Assembly (NCBI GenBank): GCA_002395135.1
Contig: DGWC01000108.1
Coordinates: forward strand, 1,112-62,357
Length of the DNA: 61,246 nt
From: Prevotella sp. UBA4268
Lineage (GTDB): Bacteria; Bacteroidota; Bacteroidia; Bacteroidales; Bacteroidaceae
Direction: 5' to 3'
Below, piece by piece: positions 52,616 through 61,246 of the stretch; position 1 is the stretch's first letter; every line of letters starts with the position of its first letter. The position numbers were made by a program, and so were the translations under genes. The notes under the pieces are model-generated. The model ran no database searches. It was given only the letters and a program-made list of their open reading frames with translations, and was not told where the DNA came from.

Positions 52616-54121
52616 ATGATTATGAAGACAAAAATATATGCATTGATGGCCCTTCCGCTGTTTTTGCTGGTATCATGTTTCAGCGATGACAGCAACTACG
52701 ACTACGCTGAACCCCTGGACATTCAGGTAGAGGGTATTCAAGACCAGTACACTGTGTCGCCTGGCGATGTTATCCAGTTGAGACCAACGGTAACACCAGC
52801 CAATCGCGATTACGAGTATTTCTGGACCATTACGCCTGCCAGTGCGCAGACGCTGGCTGCTATCGACACTGTTTCAACGGAGCAAAGTTGGGACTATACC
52901 GTCGACCGTAGCATTGGTGCCTACAAATTGCGTTTCTGTGCAAAAGACAAGCAGACGGGCATTTTTGCCTACAAGGAGTATAACCTCAACGTGTCTACCG
53001 ACATGGCCACTGGCTGGTGGGTGCTGAAAGGCGATGCCGAAGGCACAGATATCGACTTTTTCTCTGATAGCAAGGTGAAACGTAACCTGGTTTCGAGCGT
53101 CAACGGCCGCAAGATGCAAGGAGATCCGCTAAACCTGCATTTCACCTTAGAGTATTGGGTGTTTAACGAGAGCACTCTGCGGGACGTACAGACCACTACT
53201 GTGTTCGCTGCCAGCAGCGGTGACATTGTGGCTCTCGACTATTTCACGGGCAAGATTGTCGCCGGTTATGACGACTTGTTCGTTGACCTGCCAGCCCATC
53301 GCAACGTGCAGGCTATGTTTGCCGGACCGTCTGATGTGCATGTGTGTGTAGACAATACCGTATACACCATGTTCAACTCGCGTTATAACATCTATAAGCA
53401 ATTCATCATCAAGACGCTCGGTGACTATCGACTGTCGCCATATCGCCACTGCTCACATGCCACGCTGCCGCTACTATTCGACGAGAAGACATCGTCGTTC
53501 TGCTCAGTAAGCCGTAACTCGCCTAATCTTGATTTCTTTGCCGACGGCACGCCGTCGCCGAAAAATCTCGACATGGACATGATCTATATGGGCGGCAAAT
53601 CCACTACTGCCACCAGTCAGGGTGATGTGGCACTGGCTGTGATGAAGAAAAAGAAAGCAGACGACTATCAGTTGTTCACGCTCAACGGCTATGCTTCTTC
53701 CGTGTCGCGCAATCCCGTTCAAGAGGTTACTGCGCTGAACAGCAACTTGCAGATGCTGAAGGCAGACTACCGTGCGCTCAACCAGAACAACAACATCATT
53801 TATTTCTTTAAAGGTAACCAATTATGGGCCTGCAATCTGGACAACCAGTCAGAGAGCGAAGAGAACATCGTGCTCCCTGCCGGCGAGGAGGTCACCTATA
53901 TGGAGTTCCTGAAATACTCACCTTACGGACTGAACGACTCGTGGTTCGACTATCTGGCCATTGCCACAGTGAAGGACGGCAACTATAAACTTTATCTGCA
54001 CCCAGTGTCGGCTGCCCGGGTGTTGCCGGCAGAGAAAACCTTCGAAGGAAAAGGCCGGGTGAAGAGGGCATGCTTCATGGAACAGTCGTCCAGAGGTACT
54101 TACACCACCACACTTTTCTAA
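52616..54121 (+). CDS. PKD-like family lipoprotein
   Basis: 501 residues; a second ATG at 52622 is an equally good start. Lipobox L-V-S-C-F-S. Residues ~30-125 form one PKD/Ig-like beta-sandwich (Y-T-V-S-P-G-D-V-I-Q-L-R-P-T-V-T-P, Y-E-Y-F-W-T-I, Y-K-L-R-F-C-A-K-D); the remaining ~370 residues look like a beta-propeller-type domain with repeated short beta strands and no catalytic motif. PKD-like lipoproteins are standard in this type of locus (SusC, SusD, DUF4843, PKD-like), and a surface substrate-binding role is assumed. The TlpA gene follows directly. Confidence 0.85.
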   Translation: MIMKTKIYALMALPLFLLVSCFSDDSNYDYAEPLDIQVEGIQDQYTVSPGDVIQLRPTVTPANRDYEYFWTITPASAQTLAAIDTVSTEQSWDYTVDRSIGAYKLRFCAKDKQTGIFAYKEYNLNVSTDMATGWWVLKGDAEGTDIDFFSDSKVKRNLVSSVNGRKMQGDPLNLHFTLEYWVFNESTLRDVQTTTVFAASSGDIVALDYFTGKIVAGYDDLFVDLPAHRNVQAMFAGPSDVHVCVDNTVYTMFNSRYNIYKQFIIKTLGDYRLSPYRHCSHATLPLLFDEKTSSFCSVSRNSPNLDFFADGTPSPKNLDMDMIYMGGKSTTATSQGDVALAVMKKKKADDYQLFTLNGYASSVSRNPVQEVTALNSNLQMLKADYRALNQNNNIIYFFKGNQLWACNLDNQSESEENIVLPAGEEVTYMEFLKYSPYGLNDSWFDYLAIATVKDGNYKLYLHPVSAARVLPAEKTFEGKGRVKRACFMEQSSRGTYTTTLF

Positions 54122-54142
54122 TTGCAAAACGCAATGTGCACG

Positions 54143-55543
54143 ATGAAAAGAAAAACAGCCATGCTGGCGATGGGCTGCCTTGTGGCAGCCCTGATGCCCA
54201 GCCTGTCGATAGCCAAAGTGACCATCACGGGCACAACGGGCGAGTATGTAAACAAGGAGATGAGCCTCTTTGAGTGTCGCGACGGGCTTCCCCTGCTTTT
54301 GGCCACCACAGAAGTAGATGGAGATGGCACTTTCTCGCTTACGGCCGAAATACAACAAACGGGCTTTTATCTGCTTGGCTATAAAGGTGGAGTGAGGCAT
54401 CCGCTTTATCTGACAGGAAACGAGACACTCAAGGTGCAGTTCTCCAACTACCAATTAACCATACTGCAGGGTGCCGGTAGTGCATGCATGCTACTCAGCG
54501 AGTGGGAGAAAGAGGCAGGCCCAGTGCGCGCGCATGCTTGGTTCTTCCGCTCAACAGGCGGTTGCGAAAGCGTGGATGCTGACCAGTTTGAACGAGAAAC
54601 AGCCTCGTTGCAGGCCTGTGCCGCCCGTCTCTCTCCACGGCTGAAGAGTATGCCCGTCACCGACCAGCCGTTTGCAGTGCTTATGCAACTGAAAATGGAT
54701 GCCGACCAGGCCTTCCTGCGTCTGGCATACCAACGCAGCCATCTGGGTGAGACCGACGACGATTTTGTCTCTGCAGAACATTGGCTGCGTGCCGACCATC
54801 TGTTACGACAGCCACTATTGGCACAGTTGCCCTTGGTACCAGAAATGATGGGTGTGTATGTGGAAGGCAAGGCCGCCCGCCAGTTGCCGCCCGTAGAGAA
54901 TCCTGCTTCTATCAAGGGCAGCGAGTATCAGGCTCGTGCCGCTCTCATCACTGACCAGTGTCTGCGACAGTCATATATATATGAGGTGGCTTCTCATCTG
55001 CGCTATTATGAAATGTATCGTGAATTATGCAGCGCGTTTGCCGACGAGTCCTTCTCTCAGCGGATGTTGCAGGTGATGAAGCCCATAGAACAGTCGTTGG
55101 AATGGTCAAAACCCGGGGGCGATGCTCCCGATTTCAAGGGCATCACGCCCAATGACGGATGGCTTGCGCTGAGCGATTTGCGAGGCAGGGTAGTTGTCAT
55201 CGATGTCTGGGCCACGTGGTGTGTACCCTGTTTGCGCATGATGCCCTATTTCCGTGAGTTGGAGAAAGAACTGGCAGATCCCGATCTGGCATTCCTGAGT
55301 GTCTGCGTGGGAGCCTTGCCCGAGAAAGACTTGTGGCTGAAACTTGTGAAAGACAATCACCTGTCGGGTAACGTGGTGTTTGTAGACAGTTGGACGCGTG
55401 GTTTTGCCAAAGACTACAGGGTGACCAGCGTGCCCCGCTTTATGATTATCGACCGTCGAGGCAGGGTATACTCTTATGCCGCGCCCGCGCCCAAGTATCC
55501 TCAACTGAAACAAATGATTTTGCAGGCATTGGCCGCAAAATAA
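54143..55543 (+). CDS. TlpA-like thiol-disulfide oxidoreductase
   Basis: 466 residues from the ATG at 54143, where the signal peptide starts (K-R-K-T-A-M-L-A-M-G-C-L-V-A-A-L-M); ATG 54134 or TTG 54122 would add a few residues. N-terminal DUF4369-like beta domain (V-T-I-T-G-T-T-G-E-Y-V), helical middle, thioredoxin domain with W-A-T-W-C360-V-P-C363-L-R-M-M and cis-proline S-V-P-R-F. It lies in the SusC-SusD-DUF4843-PKD operon, as such proteins often do, and probably keeps cysteines of the neighbouring exported proteins or of the substrate in the right state. Confidence 0.92.
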   Translation: MKRKTAMLAMGCLVAALMPSLSIAKVTITGTTGEYVNKEMSLFECRDGLPLLLATTEVDGDGTFSLTAEIQQTGFYLLGYKGGVRHPLYLTGNETLKVQFSNYQLTILQGAGSACMLLSEWEKEAGPVRAHAWFFRSTGGCESVDADQFERETASLQACAARLSPRLKSMPVTDQPFAVLMQLKMDADQAFLRLAYQRSHLGETDDDFVSAEHWLRADHLLRQPLLAQLPLVPEMMGVYVEGKAARQLPPVENPASIKGSEYQARAALITDQCLRQSYIYEVASHLRYYEMYRELCSAFADESFSQRMLQVMKPIEQSLEWSKPGGDAPDFKGITPNDGWLALSDLRGRVVVIDVWATWCVPCLRMMPYFRELEKELADPDLAFLSVCVGALPEKDLWLKLVKDNHLSGNVVFVDSWTRGFAKDYRVTSVPRFMIIDRRGRVYSYAAPAPKYPQLKQMILQALAAK

Positions 55544-55644
55544 CAGACGAGAGGCAAGGTGTGTTCTCATGTGCAGGAATTCAACCTTGAGAGCAACCAT
55601 GCCTCTCTGCTTCCGTTTTATATCGTTAAACGAAAAGCATCCTT

Positions 55645-58005
55645 ATGAGAAAGTTTTCTTTGTTGTTACTCATGCTGACAACGGCGCACGTGTGCGGCCA
55701 GCATATAGTAAACGTGAGAGATTTCCTTGAGAGTCGTCCATGGGCTTTGCAAAGACCCATGGCCACCGACACTGTCGACATGAATGGCAGCAAGCAGACG
55801 TTTGTTGACGGTGTGGGCAGGGAAGTGAAGTTTTATATTAACAATACAATGTACACGTCAGCCCGTCTCAATGTGAGGGGAGCCAGCCGCCACGAGACCT
55901 TTGTCGATGGCAACAGGCATTCCGCCACATTGGCTTTGGAACCTGGTCACCACGAAGTGGCGATTAGGTACATACTTTCAAACGGGGATACTGACACCGT
56001 GAATGTGGTTGTAGATGCCTCGCATGAAGTGGAGTGTACCACTTCACCGTTGCGGAACTATACCTATCATGATGTAGTTGACGGTCTGCGTGTGACTAAC
56101 TTGAAGGTATCAGCAGACGGGAGATATGCCATTGTGGGCTTTCGCAATGTGCAAAAAGGCGGCCGTAGCAACACATACAGCGAGATTGTTGACTTGCGAA
56201 CCGGGCGAACCATCAAGCAGCGTGAGTTGTATAGCATAGAATGGATGCCTCGCTCTGATGCCTGGTACTACGAGGACAGGGATGGTGGCAGTCGTATCTT
56301 GCGGCGTGTCGATGTGCAGACGGGCGAGATCTCTGTCATTGCCCGTGGCCTGCCCGACGGAGACATCACGATGAGTCCCTCTGAAGATTATCTCATTCTC
56401 TCAAAAGATGAGCGTGGACCTGTGGAGTCTGGCGATGTCTTTCAATGGGTGACTCCTGACGACCGTATGCGAATCTTCCGGTTTCGCACGCGTCTGTTTC
56501 GTTATGATTTAACAACAGGTCAGAGTCAGCCTCTCACCTTCGGCCATCATTCGGTGGCTCTGGAGGACATCACGCGCGACGGAGATAATCTGTTGGTCAG
56601 CGTGCAGCGCACACAGTTGGGCAACCGTCCGTCAACGGTTTATGACTATCTCATCCTCAATGTGCGCACCATGGCCGTTGACACCCTTTATTGTGAGGCT
56701 GCTTTTTTGAGTGCTCCTCGTTTTTCTCCCGACGGGCAGCACGTGCTGTTCATAGGTTCAGCAGAGGCTTTCAATGGCTTTGGGACTGCTGATGATGCCG
56801 GAGTCTGCTCCAGCATCTATGATAAGCAATTGTATGTGGTGGACTTGGCCACGCGCCATGCCGACTGTCTTACGCGTAACTTCCATCCATCGGTGATTCG
56901 TGCAGAGTGGTCGGCAGCAGACGGACAGATTTATTTCTCTGCCTACGACCGCGACAGGATAAGCCTTTTTTCAGCGAATGTCCAGACAAAGAAGGTTCGG
57001 CGCATTGATACCCATGAGGATGTGGTGCGTGAGTTCTCGCTGTCGAGCGAGCAGCCTGTGCTTGCCTACTATGGGGTGAGCGCGATGAACTCGGTGAGAG
57101 CCTATGTGGTAAACCTGAGAAAAGACAAGACAACCTTGCTGAAAGACTGTTCTGCTGCTTTGCTCAAGGACATTCGTCTGGGCGAGTGCCGCGATTTCGC
57201 TTTTGTATCTTCACGGGGCGACAGCATCGACGGCCGTCTGTATCTACCTCCCGGGTTTGATGCCACCAGAGAATATCCTATGATTGTGAACTATTATGGA
57301 GGCAGCACGCCCACTTCGCGTAATTTTGAGTCGCAGTATCCACATCCTTATTATGCTTCGCTGGGGTATGTCGTTTACGTTGTCAACCCGCGTGGTGCCA
57401 TTGGCTATGGTCAGCGTTATAGTGGATGCCATGTGAATACGGCCGGGAATGGTGTGGCAGAGGATATCATCGAGGGAGTGAAGATGGTATGCCGCCAGTG
57501 TCCGTTTGTGGATGAGAAGCATATTGGGTGCATAGGTGCCTCTTATGGAGGCTTTATGACACAGTACCTGCTCACAGAAACCGACCTCTTTGCTTGTGGC
57601 ATAAGTCATGCCGGCATTGCCAATCATGCCAGTTATTGGGGCTGCGGTTACTGGGGGTATAGTTACAGTGAAGTGAGTATGGCGGGAAACTATCCTTGGA
57701 GCAATCCCCAGTTGTATGCTTTGCAGAGTCCTCTCTTCCGTGCCGATAAGATTCATACGCCGTTGCTGCTCACACATGGTACCGCGGATACCAATGTTCC
57801 CATGTCCGAAAGTGTGCAGATGTTTACTGCGTTGAAGACGCTGGGACGTGACGTGGCTTTTGTGCAGGTGCGTGACGAGAACCATATCATCGTCGATTAT
57901 GAGAAACGTAAACAATGGACCGATGCTATTTTGGCATGGTTTGAGAAATACCTGAAGGGTGACAGCACATGGTGGAACAGGCTGTTCCCAGAGCGATGGT
58001 ATTGA
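55645..58005 (+). CDS. S9-family peptidase (prolyl oligopeptidase/DPP type)
   Basis: 786 residues. Signal peptide ~1-19; an N-terminal beta-propeller region (~75-520) and a C-terminal alpha/beta-hydrolase domain. Catalytic triad visible: S633 in G-A-S-Y-G-G, D715 in H-G-T-A-D-T-N-V-P, H747 in D-E-N-H-I. N-Y-Y-G-G-S is the oxyanion region. The size and layout fit dipeptidyl-peptidase-IV-like or acylaminoacyl-like S9 enzymes of Bacteroidota, periplasmic or surface exposed. It starts 101 nt after the TlpA gene, so it may end the locus 2 operon; this supports peptide as the imported material. A strong terminator follows. Confidence 0.92.
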   Translation: MRKFSLLLLMLTTAHVCGQHIVNVRDFLESRPWALQRPMATDTVDMNGSKQTFVDGVGREVKFYINNTMYTSARLNVRGASRHETFVDGNRHSATLALEPGHHEVAIRYILSNGDTDTVNVVVDASHEVECTTSPLRNYTYHDVVDGLRVTNLKVSADGRYAIVGFRNVQKGGRSNTYSEIVDLRTGRTIKQRELYSIEWMPRSDAWYYEDRDGGSRILRRVDVQTGEISVIARGLPDGDITMSPSEDYLILSKDERGPVESGDVFQWVTPDDRMRIFRFRTRLFRYDLTTGQSQPLTFGHHSVALEDITRDGDNLLVSVQRTQLGNRPSTVYDYLILNVRTMAVDTLYCEAAFLSAPRFSPDGQHVLFIGSAEAFNGFGTADDAGVCSSIYDKQLYVVDLATRHADCLTRNFHPSVIRAEWSAADGQIYFSAYDRDRISLFSANVQTKKVRRIDTHEDVVREFSLSSEQPVLAYYGVSAMNSVRAYVVNLRKDKTTLLKDCSAALLKDIRLGECRDFAFVSSRGDSIDGRLYLPPGFDATREYPMIVNYYGGSTPTSRNFESQYPHPYYASLGYVVYVVNPRGAIGYGQRYSGCHVNTAGNGVAEDIIEGVKMVCRQCPFVDEKHIGCIGASYGGFMTQYLLTETDLFACGISHAGIANHASYWGCGYWGYSYSEVSMAGNYPWSNPQLYALQSPLFRADKIHTPLLLTHGTADTNVPMSESVQMFTALKTLGRDVAFVQVRDENHIIVDYEKRKQWTDAILAWFEKYLKGDSTWWNRLFPERWY

Positions 58006-58044
58006 CGAGATGAGTTCTTGTAGAATCCCAAAACAGTTTGTCAG

Positions 58045-58086
58045 CGTAAAAGCATGCTGCCCGGCATCGGGCGGCATGCTTTTACG
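58045..58086. terminator. Bidirectional terminator with 19-bp stem
   Basis: CGTAAAAGCATGC (58045-58057) pairs perfectly with GCATGCTTTTACG (58074-58086); the inner TG-CCCG and CGGG-CG extend the stem to about 19 bp (one G-U pair) around a GCAT loop. TTTT within the arms supplies partial U tracts on both strands. It lies between the convergent S9 peptidase and beta-barrel genes and touches the stop codon of the latter. Confidence 0.75.
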
Positions 58087-61038
58087 TTAGAAGAATCCGT
58101 AGGGTGCTGCCATGATTGGTTGGGTGCTCTTTTTGTTCTTAGGGAATTTGTTAAAGCGGTAGGTCAGTTTGAACATGAAATAGCGGGGTGTGACGTTGGT
58201 ATACGTTTCTGTTCGCCCTTGTTCGTTGACAGTGAAACGGCGGTTGCTCAGTTGGCCCAGCAGGTCGAAGGCCTCGGCGCTGACAGTGAGATGGGCCTTG
58301 GGGATGGTGCGCGAGAGGGTGAGTGTGCATACCCATTCGTCGCGGTTCATCTGGTGGTCGCTGTAGCCGCGGTGGCAGAAGTTGGTGATGTTGGCGGAGA
58401 GTTCTGTCTTCCACACAAGGGGACTCAATGCCTGCATACCGTAACTAAAATCGCTGGCGTGAATGGTGCGGAATCCCTCGCGGCTGCCTGTGGTGGTGTG
58501 GATGCTGCCGTTGAAAAAGGCGGAGAGGTTGGTGAGCCGACCAGGCAGCATGTTGAGATATCGTATGCTTAGTCGGCCGTTGAGCCTTGAGTTGTCTACA
58601 TGGCTCAGACGACGGAGTGCGGTGGCATCGGGTTGCGATGTGGCGGTGGCGGTTTCGTGGACGACTTGCATCAGGTCGACGCTGTGGTGGAGCGATGCTC
58701 CGATGCTGGCATCGACACTCATCTTATGGTCGCGGGTGACAGCCTGTCCATAGTTGAAGTCTGCTGATGCGTTCCAGTTGCCGTTCACGTTGGTGGGCTT
58801 GCTGGTGGTGATGCCGCTCTGTCGGTCATAGACGGTCTCACTGGCTCGGGCATTGTCGGTCTGACTGTATTCGATGCTGCCGTTTATGCGTCTTTCTCCT
58901 TTCATGGAGAAGTTGTAATAGTGAAGTCCGATGTTGTATACGTGGCTGTTTTTCAGGTTTGGGTTGCCGAGCGTTACGCTCAGCGGATTACTGTCGTCGC
59001 GGTAGTCGATGCGGCTGGTGAGGTCGGGGGCGGTGGTGTTGGCAGACAGGGTGAGTCCGACGCTCATGTGCCCGTTCTTGGTATTGGTATATTCCATACG
59101 TATGCTGGGCTGCAAGAAGGTGTTGGTCTGCGAGAGGCTGGTGGGTGTCTGCCGGAAATAATCCAGTTTCTGGTGCTCAATGACGAGGGGCAGCCTGAGG
59201 TCGATGCCTCCGTCGCGGAGAAACTTAGGGTGGTAGCGGAAGGAGAGTTCCACGTTGTGCTTGTTGTTGTGCTGGGTGTATGTGTAACTGTTGGGGTTGT
59301 CTAACACCCTTGCCAGTTCTTCCATGGAAGAGGGAAGCATGTCGTAGCGTGTGCTGTCGCGCTCGCTAAGTTTGTCCAGTCGGTAGAGCAGGTTGCTGGT
59401 CTTGGTGAACTGATGGTTGAAGCCGTAGGAGATTTGCAGCCCGTGCTGTCCCAGTCCGTAGTTATAGTATGCGCCTGTGTCGAAGGTAAAGTTGGTGTTG
59501 GGCGCATGGGTGTAGTTGTTGCGGTAGTCTTGTGATCCCTGATTTTTGATGTAGTCGTAGACGGAGAGGGCAAAACTGTTACTGCGCGTATGGCTATAGG
59601 TTGTAGACGCGTTGACGGTGAGCATGTCGGCGAGCAACTTCACATTGCCGAACATGCCCATGCTGGCATTGATGCCCGAGGTGCGGCTTGTGTTTTCCGA
59701 TTGCTGTCGGTTGAGTGTAATCTGCCGATATTTCTCGGGATGTATGAACAGATCGTTCAGAATGTCGTTGTATTCATTGGGGTCGGCATCGAAGACTGCT
59801 GAGCGGTTGTCGCCCATGGCGCTTGTGTTGTTATAACTGATCTGACCGGTGGCGTTGCCCACGAATCCCTTGGGAGAGACGCTGGCCTCAGCGCGGGTGT
59901 CGAAGGTGATGTTGCGGTTGCGGCTGCGGTTGATGCTGCGGTTGAAGGTGTCGCCGCCAGAGAGGAACGTCTGCGCTGATGTCCAGGTGTCGGTGTGCGC
60001 GTTGTCGTGGCTGGCATTGCCGCTCCATGTCAGTCTGAGCGGGTCTTCAAACTCGCCATACGAGTAGGAAAAGCCCCCTTTGCGGTAGGTGGTGGTGCCG
60101 CTGGGCGTGAGGGGCTCGTTGTCGCCCATGGCAATAGCCATGCCTCCGCCATAGCCTGTCGGGTCTGACTGGTCGCTCAGGTTGTTCAGGTTTCCGATGA
60201 GGCTGAACCGCGACTTGGGCGTTGACAGGGTGGACATCATCTTGGTCTTGTAGTAGCCCTGTGTGCCGCTGCCTGCCTCGAAATTGCCCATCCATCCGCG
60301 CTGGTATTGCCTTTTCAGCCGCACATCCATCACATACGACTTGTCGTCCATGTTGCGCCCCATCATCTCGGTGAGTTTTCCCTTACGGTCGAACACTTTC
60401 ACCTTGTTCACCGTGTAGGCGGGAAGGTTTTGCAGGGCCGACTTGGGGTCGCCCTCGAAGAATGAGCGTCCGTCGATGAGCAGACTCTCTATGCGCTTGC
60501 CGTTGACCTTTATTTCGCCGTCTTTGCTGAGTTCCGTGCCAGGCAGTTGCGCTATGAGCGCATCGAGCATGCTTCCCTCTGCCAGGTTGAAGGCATCAGC
60601 ATTGAAGACGATGGTGTCGCCGCGCATCACCATTTTCACCTTCGATGCTTTGACCACTACCTCGTTGAGCATCTGCGATATCCTTTTCATCCTGATGACA
60701 GGCACTTCCACATGGTTTTGCCGCTTAATTCTGATTTCTACAGGCATGTAGGCTGTTTCGTAGTTCAGATGGGAGGCCTTGATGATGTATTTCCCAATTT
60801 CGCTGACTTCAAAGTCGTATCCTCCCATGAATTTGAGGAGAAACGAATCTTGTGGATTCTCTATCTGGTAGGTTTTTACCAGTGTGCTGTCAGCGCGGAG
60901 CAACTGTATGGTGATGTTGGGAATGCCCTGTTTGGTTTCTTCGTCGCATACCCGGCCGAAGAGATGGTAGGTACGGTCTTGTGCGGATATGCATGCAACA
61001 AGGCATAAGAAGATGAGTATCAGGTGAAGTCTTTTCAT
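58087..61038 (-). CDS. Outer-membrane beta-barrel protein, TonB-receptor-like (OMP_b-brl_3 type)
   Basis: 983 residues. Signal peptide ~1-19 (ends C-I-S-A-Q); carboxypeptidase-regulatory-like domain ~22-115 (Y-H-L-F-G-R-V-C-D-E-E-T-K-Q-G-I-P-N-I-T); plug-like segment (M-L-N-E-V-V-V-K-A-S-K-V-K-M, R-G-D-T-I-V-F-N-A-D-A-F, L-D-A-L-I-A-Q-L-P-G-T-E-L-S); then a long barrel, with F-K-L-T-Y-R-F near the end. The tail P-Y-G-F-F finishes on an aromatic residue, as such barrels often do. Same general type as the GLPGLI partner at 40.7 kb, but longer. Ligand unknown; no GLPGLI gene is visible next to it inside the window. Confidence 0.88.
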   Translation of the reverse strand: MKRLHLILIFLCLVACISAQDRTYHLFGRVCDEETKQGIPNITIQLLRADSTLVKTYQIENPQDSFLLKFMGGYDFEVSEIGKYIIKASHLNYETAYMPVEIRIKRQNHVEVPVIRMKRISQMLNEVVVKASKVKMVMRGDTIVFNADAFNLAEGSMLDALIAQLPGTELSKDGEIKVNGKRIESLLIDGRSFFEGDPKSALQNLPAYTVNKVKVFDRKGKLTEMMGRNMDDKSYVMDVRLKRQYQRGWMGNFEAGSGTQGYYKTKMMSTLSTPKSRFSLIGNLNNLSDQSDPTGYGGGMAIAMGDNEPLTPSGTTTYRKGGFSYSYGEFEDPLRLTWSGNASHDNAHTDTWTSAQTFLSGGDTFNRSINRSRNRNITFDTRAEASVSPKGFVGNATGQISYNNTSAMGDNRSAVFDADPNEYNDILNDLFIHPEKYRQITLNRQQSENTSRTSGINASMGMFGNVKLLADMLTVNASTTYSHTRSNSFALSVYDYIKNQGSQDYRNNYTHAPNTNFTFDTGAYYNYGLGQHGLQISYGFNHQFTKTSNLLYRLDKLSERDSTRYDMLPSSMEELARVLDNPNSYTYTQHNNKHNVELSFRYHPKFLRDGGIDLRLPLVIEHQKLDYFRQTPTSLSQTNTFLQPSIRMEYTNTKNGHMSVGLTLSANTTAPDLTSRIDYRDDSNPLSVTLGNPNLKNSHVYNIGLHYYNFSMKGERRINGSIEYSQTDNARASETVYDRQSGITTSKPTNVNGNWNASADFNYGQAVTRDHKMSVDASIGASLHHSVDLMQVVHETATATSQPDATALRRLSHVDNSRLNGRLSIRYLNMLPGRLTNLSAFFNGSIHTTTGSREGFRTIHASDFSYGMQALSPLVWKTELSANITNFCHRGYSDHQMNRDEWVCTLTLSRTIPKAHLTVSAEAFDLLGQLSNRRFTVNEQGRTETYTNVTPRYFMFKLTYRFNKFPKNKKSTQPIMAAPYGFF

Positions 61039-61126
61039 CGTTTTTTTACTATATACGTAAAAATAAAAAAACAGGTCACGGCATTTTGTAGTTTTTAACC
61101 ATCGTTATAGGTAGGAAACAAAAGGA

Positions 61127-61154
61127 GCAGGGAGTGCGCAATGGCTCTCCCTGC
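61127..61154 (-). terminator. Terminator of the gene at the right edge
   Basis: GCAGGGAG (61127-61134) pairs with CTCCCTGC (61147-61154) across a 12-nt loop; on the minus strand it is followed by TCCTTTTGTTT. It lies 43 nt after the stop codon at 61197. Confidence 0.6.
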
Positions 61155-61196
61155 CCTTGGGGGTATGCGTTTGGCCTGTCACGGCCTTCGTCCTGC

Positions 61197-61246
61197 TTAG
61201 CAGGTGGCAGGCCAGGGCTTTAACTGCTTGAAGAAGTCGTTGCCCT
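61197..61246 (-). CDS. C-terminal end of an unidentified protein
   Basis: The minus strand is open from the window edge to a TAA at 61199-61197 and reads G-N-D-F-F-K-Q-L-K-P-W-P-A-T-C. The hairpin downstream supports a real gene end. The fragment is too short to name the product. Confidence 0.45.
   Translation of the reverse strand, partial: GNDFFKQLKPWPATC

Noticed and set aside
1..61246. tRNA, rRNA or complete insertion sequences
   Set aside because: No cloverleaf-like sequences, rRNA segments or transposase-like proteins were recognised by eye.

Overview
The window looks like chromosomal DNA of a Bacteroidales bacterium, most probably Prevotella sensu lato (moderate confidence). Support: many promoters have the Bacteroidota form TTG-N19/20-TAnnTTTG; there are two SusC/SusD pairs with FecI/FecR-type regulators; GLPGLI, FISUMP, DUF4834 and DUF4843 type proteins are present; and dNTP synthesis uses a cobalamin-dependent class II reductase. 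No rRNA, tRNA, CRISPR array or complete insertion sequence was seen.

Layout. (1) 1-4.7 kb: two thioredoxin-fold proteins and a 1086-residue TldD/PmbA-type metalloprotease that is an internal duplication, closed by a strong terminator. (2) 4.9-19.1 kb: core genes. These are a nitroreductase (minus), nrdJ, folB, an Amidase_3 protein, an MCE/MlaD protein and dnaA, then a minus-strand psd-pssA-DUF4834 group divergent from dnaE and trxA. (3) 19.2-25.05 kb, minus strand: a BtuB-like TonB receptor, a candidate ~130-nt small RNA, and a thiamine uptake operon (TPP riboswitch, TonB receptor, PnuT-type permease). (4) 25.1-58.0 kb: the accessory region. A FecR/ECF-sigma pair on the minus strand faces a long plus-strand series: susC, susD, two lipoproteins, a repeat protein, three TlpA-like proteins (one a tandem fusion), two GLPGLI proteins with their outer-membrane partner, a second ECF-sigma/FecR pair, a second susC/susD, DUF4843 and PKD-like lipoproteins, another TlpA-like protein and an S9 peptidase. 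(5) 58.1-61.2 kb: an outer-membrane beta-barrel protein on the minus strand and the 3' end of one more minus-strand gene.

How the genes may work together. Both SusC proteins carry an N-terminal STN domain and each has its own ECF sigma/FecR pair, so each locus probably senses its own substrate through the envelope. The intervening TlpA-like proteins, lipoproteins, GLPGLI proteins and the peptidase suggest uptake or processing of peptides or of a redox-active or metal ligand, but the substrate cannot be read from sequence.

Most interesting observation: each of the two sigma/FecR/SusC loci contains its own array of 15-bp dyad-symmetric units separated by 7-bp linkers (22-bp period). The unit sequences differ between loci (27021-27101 and 45382-45501) but the geometry is the same. 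I know of no description of these and they could be phased operator arrays or structured RNA.
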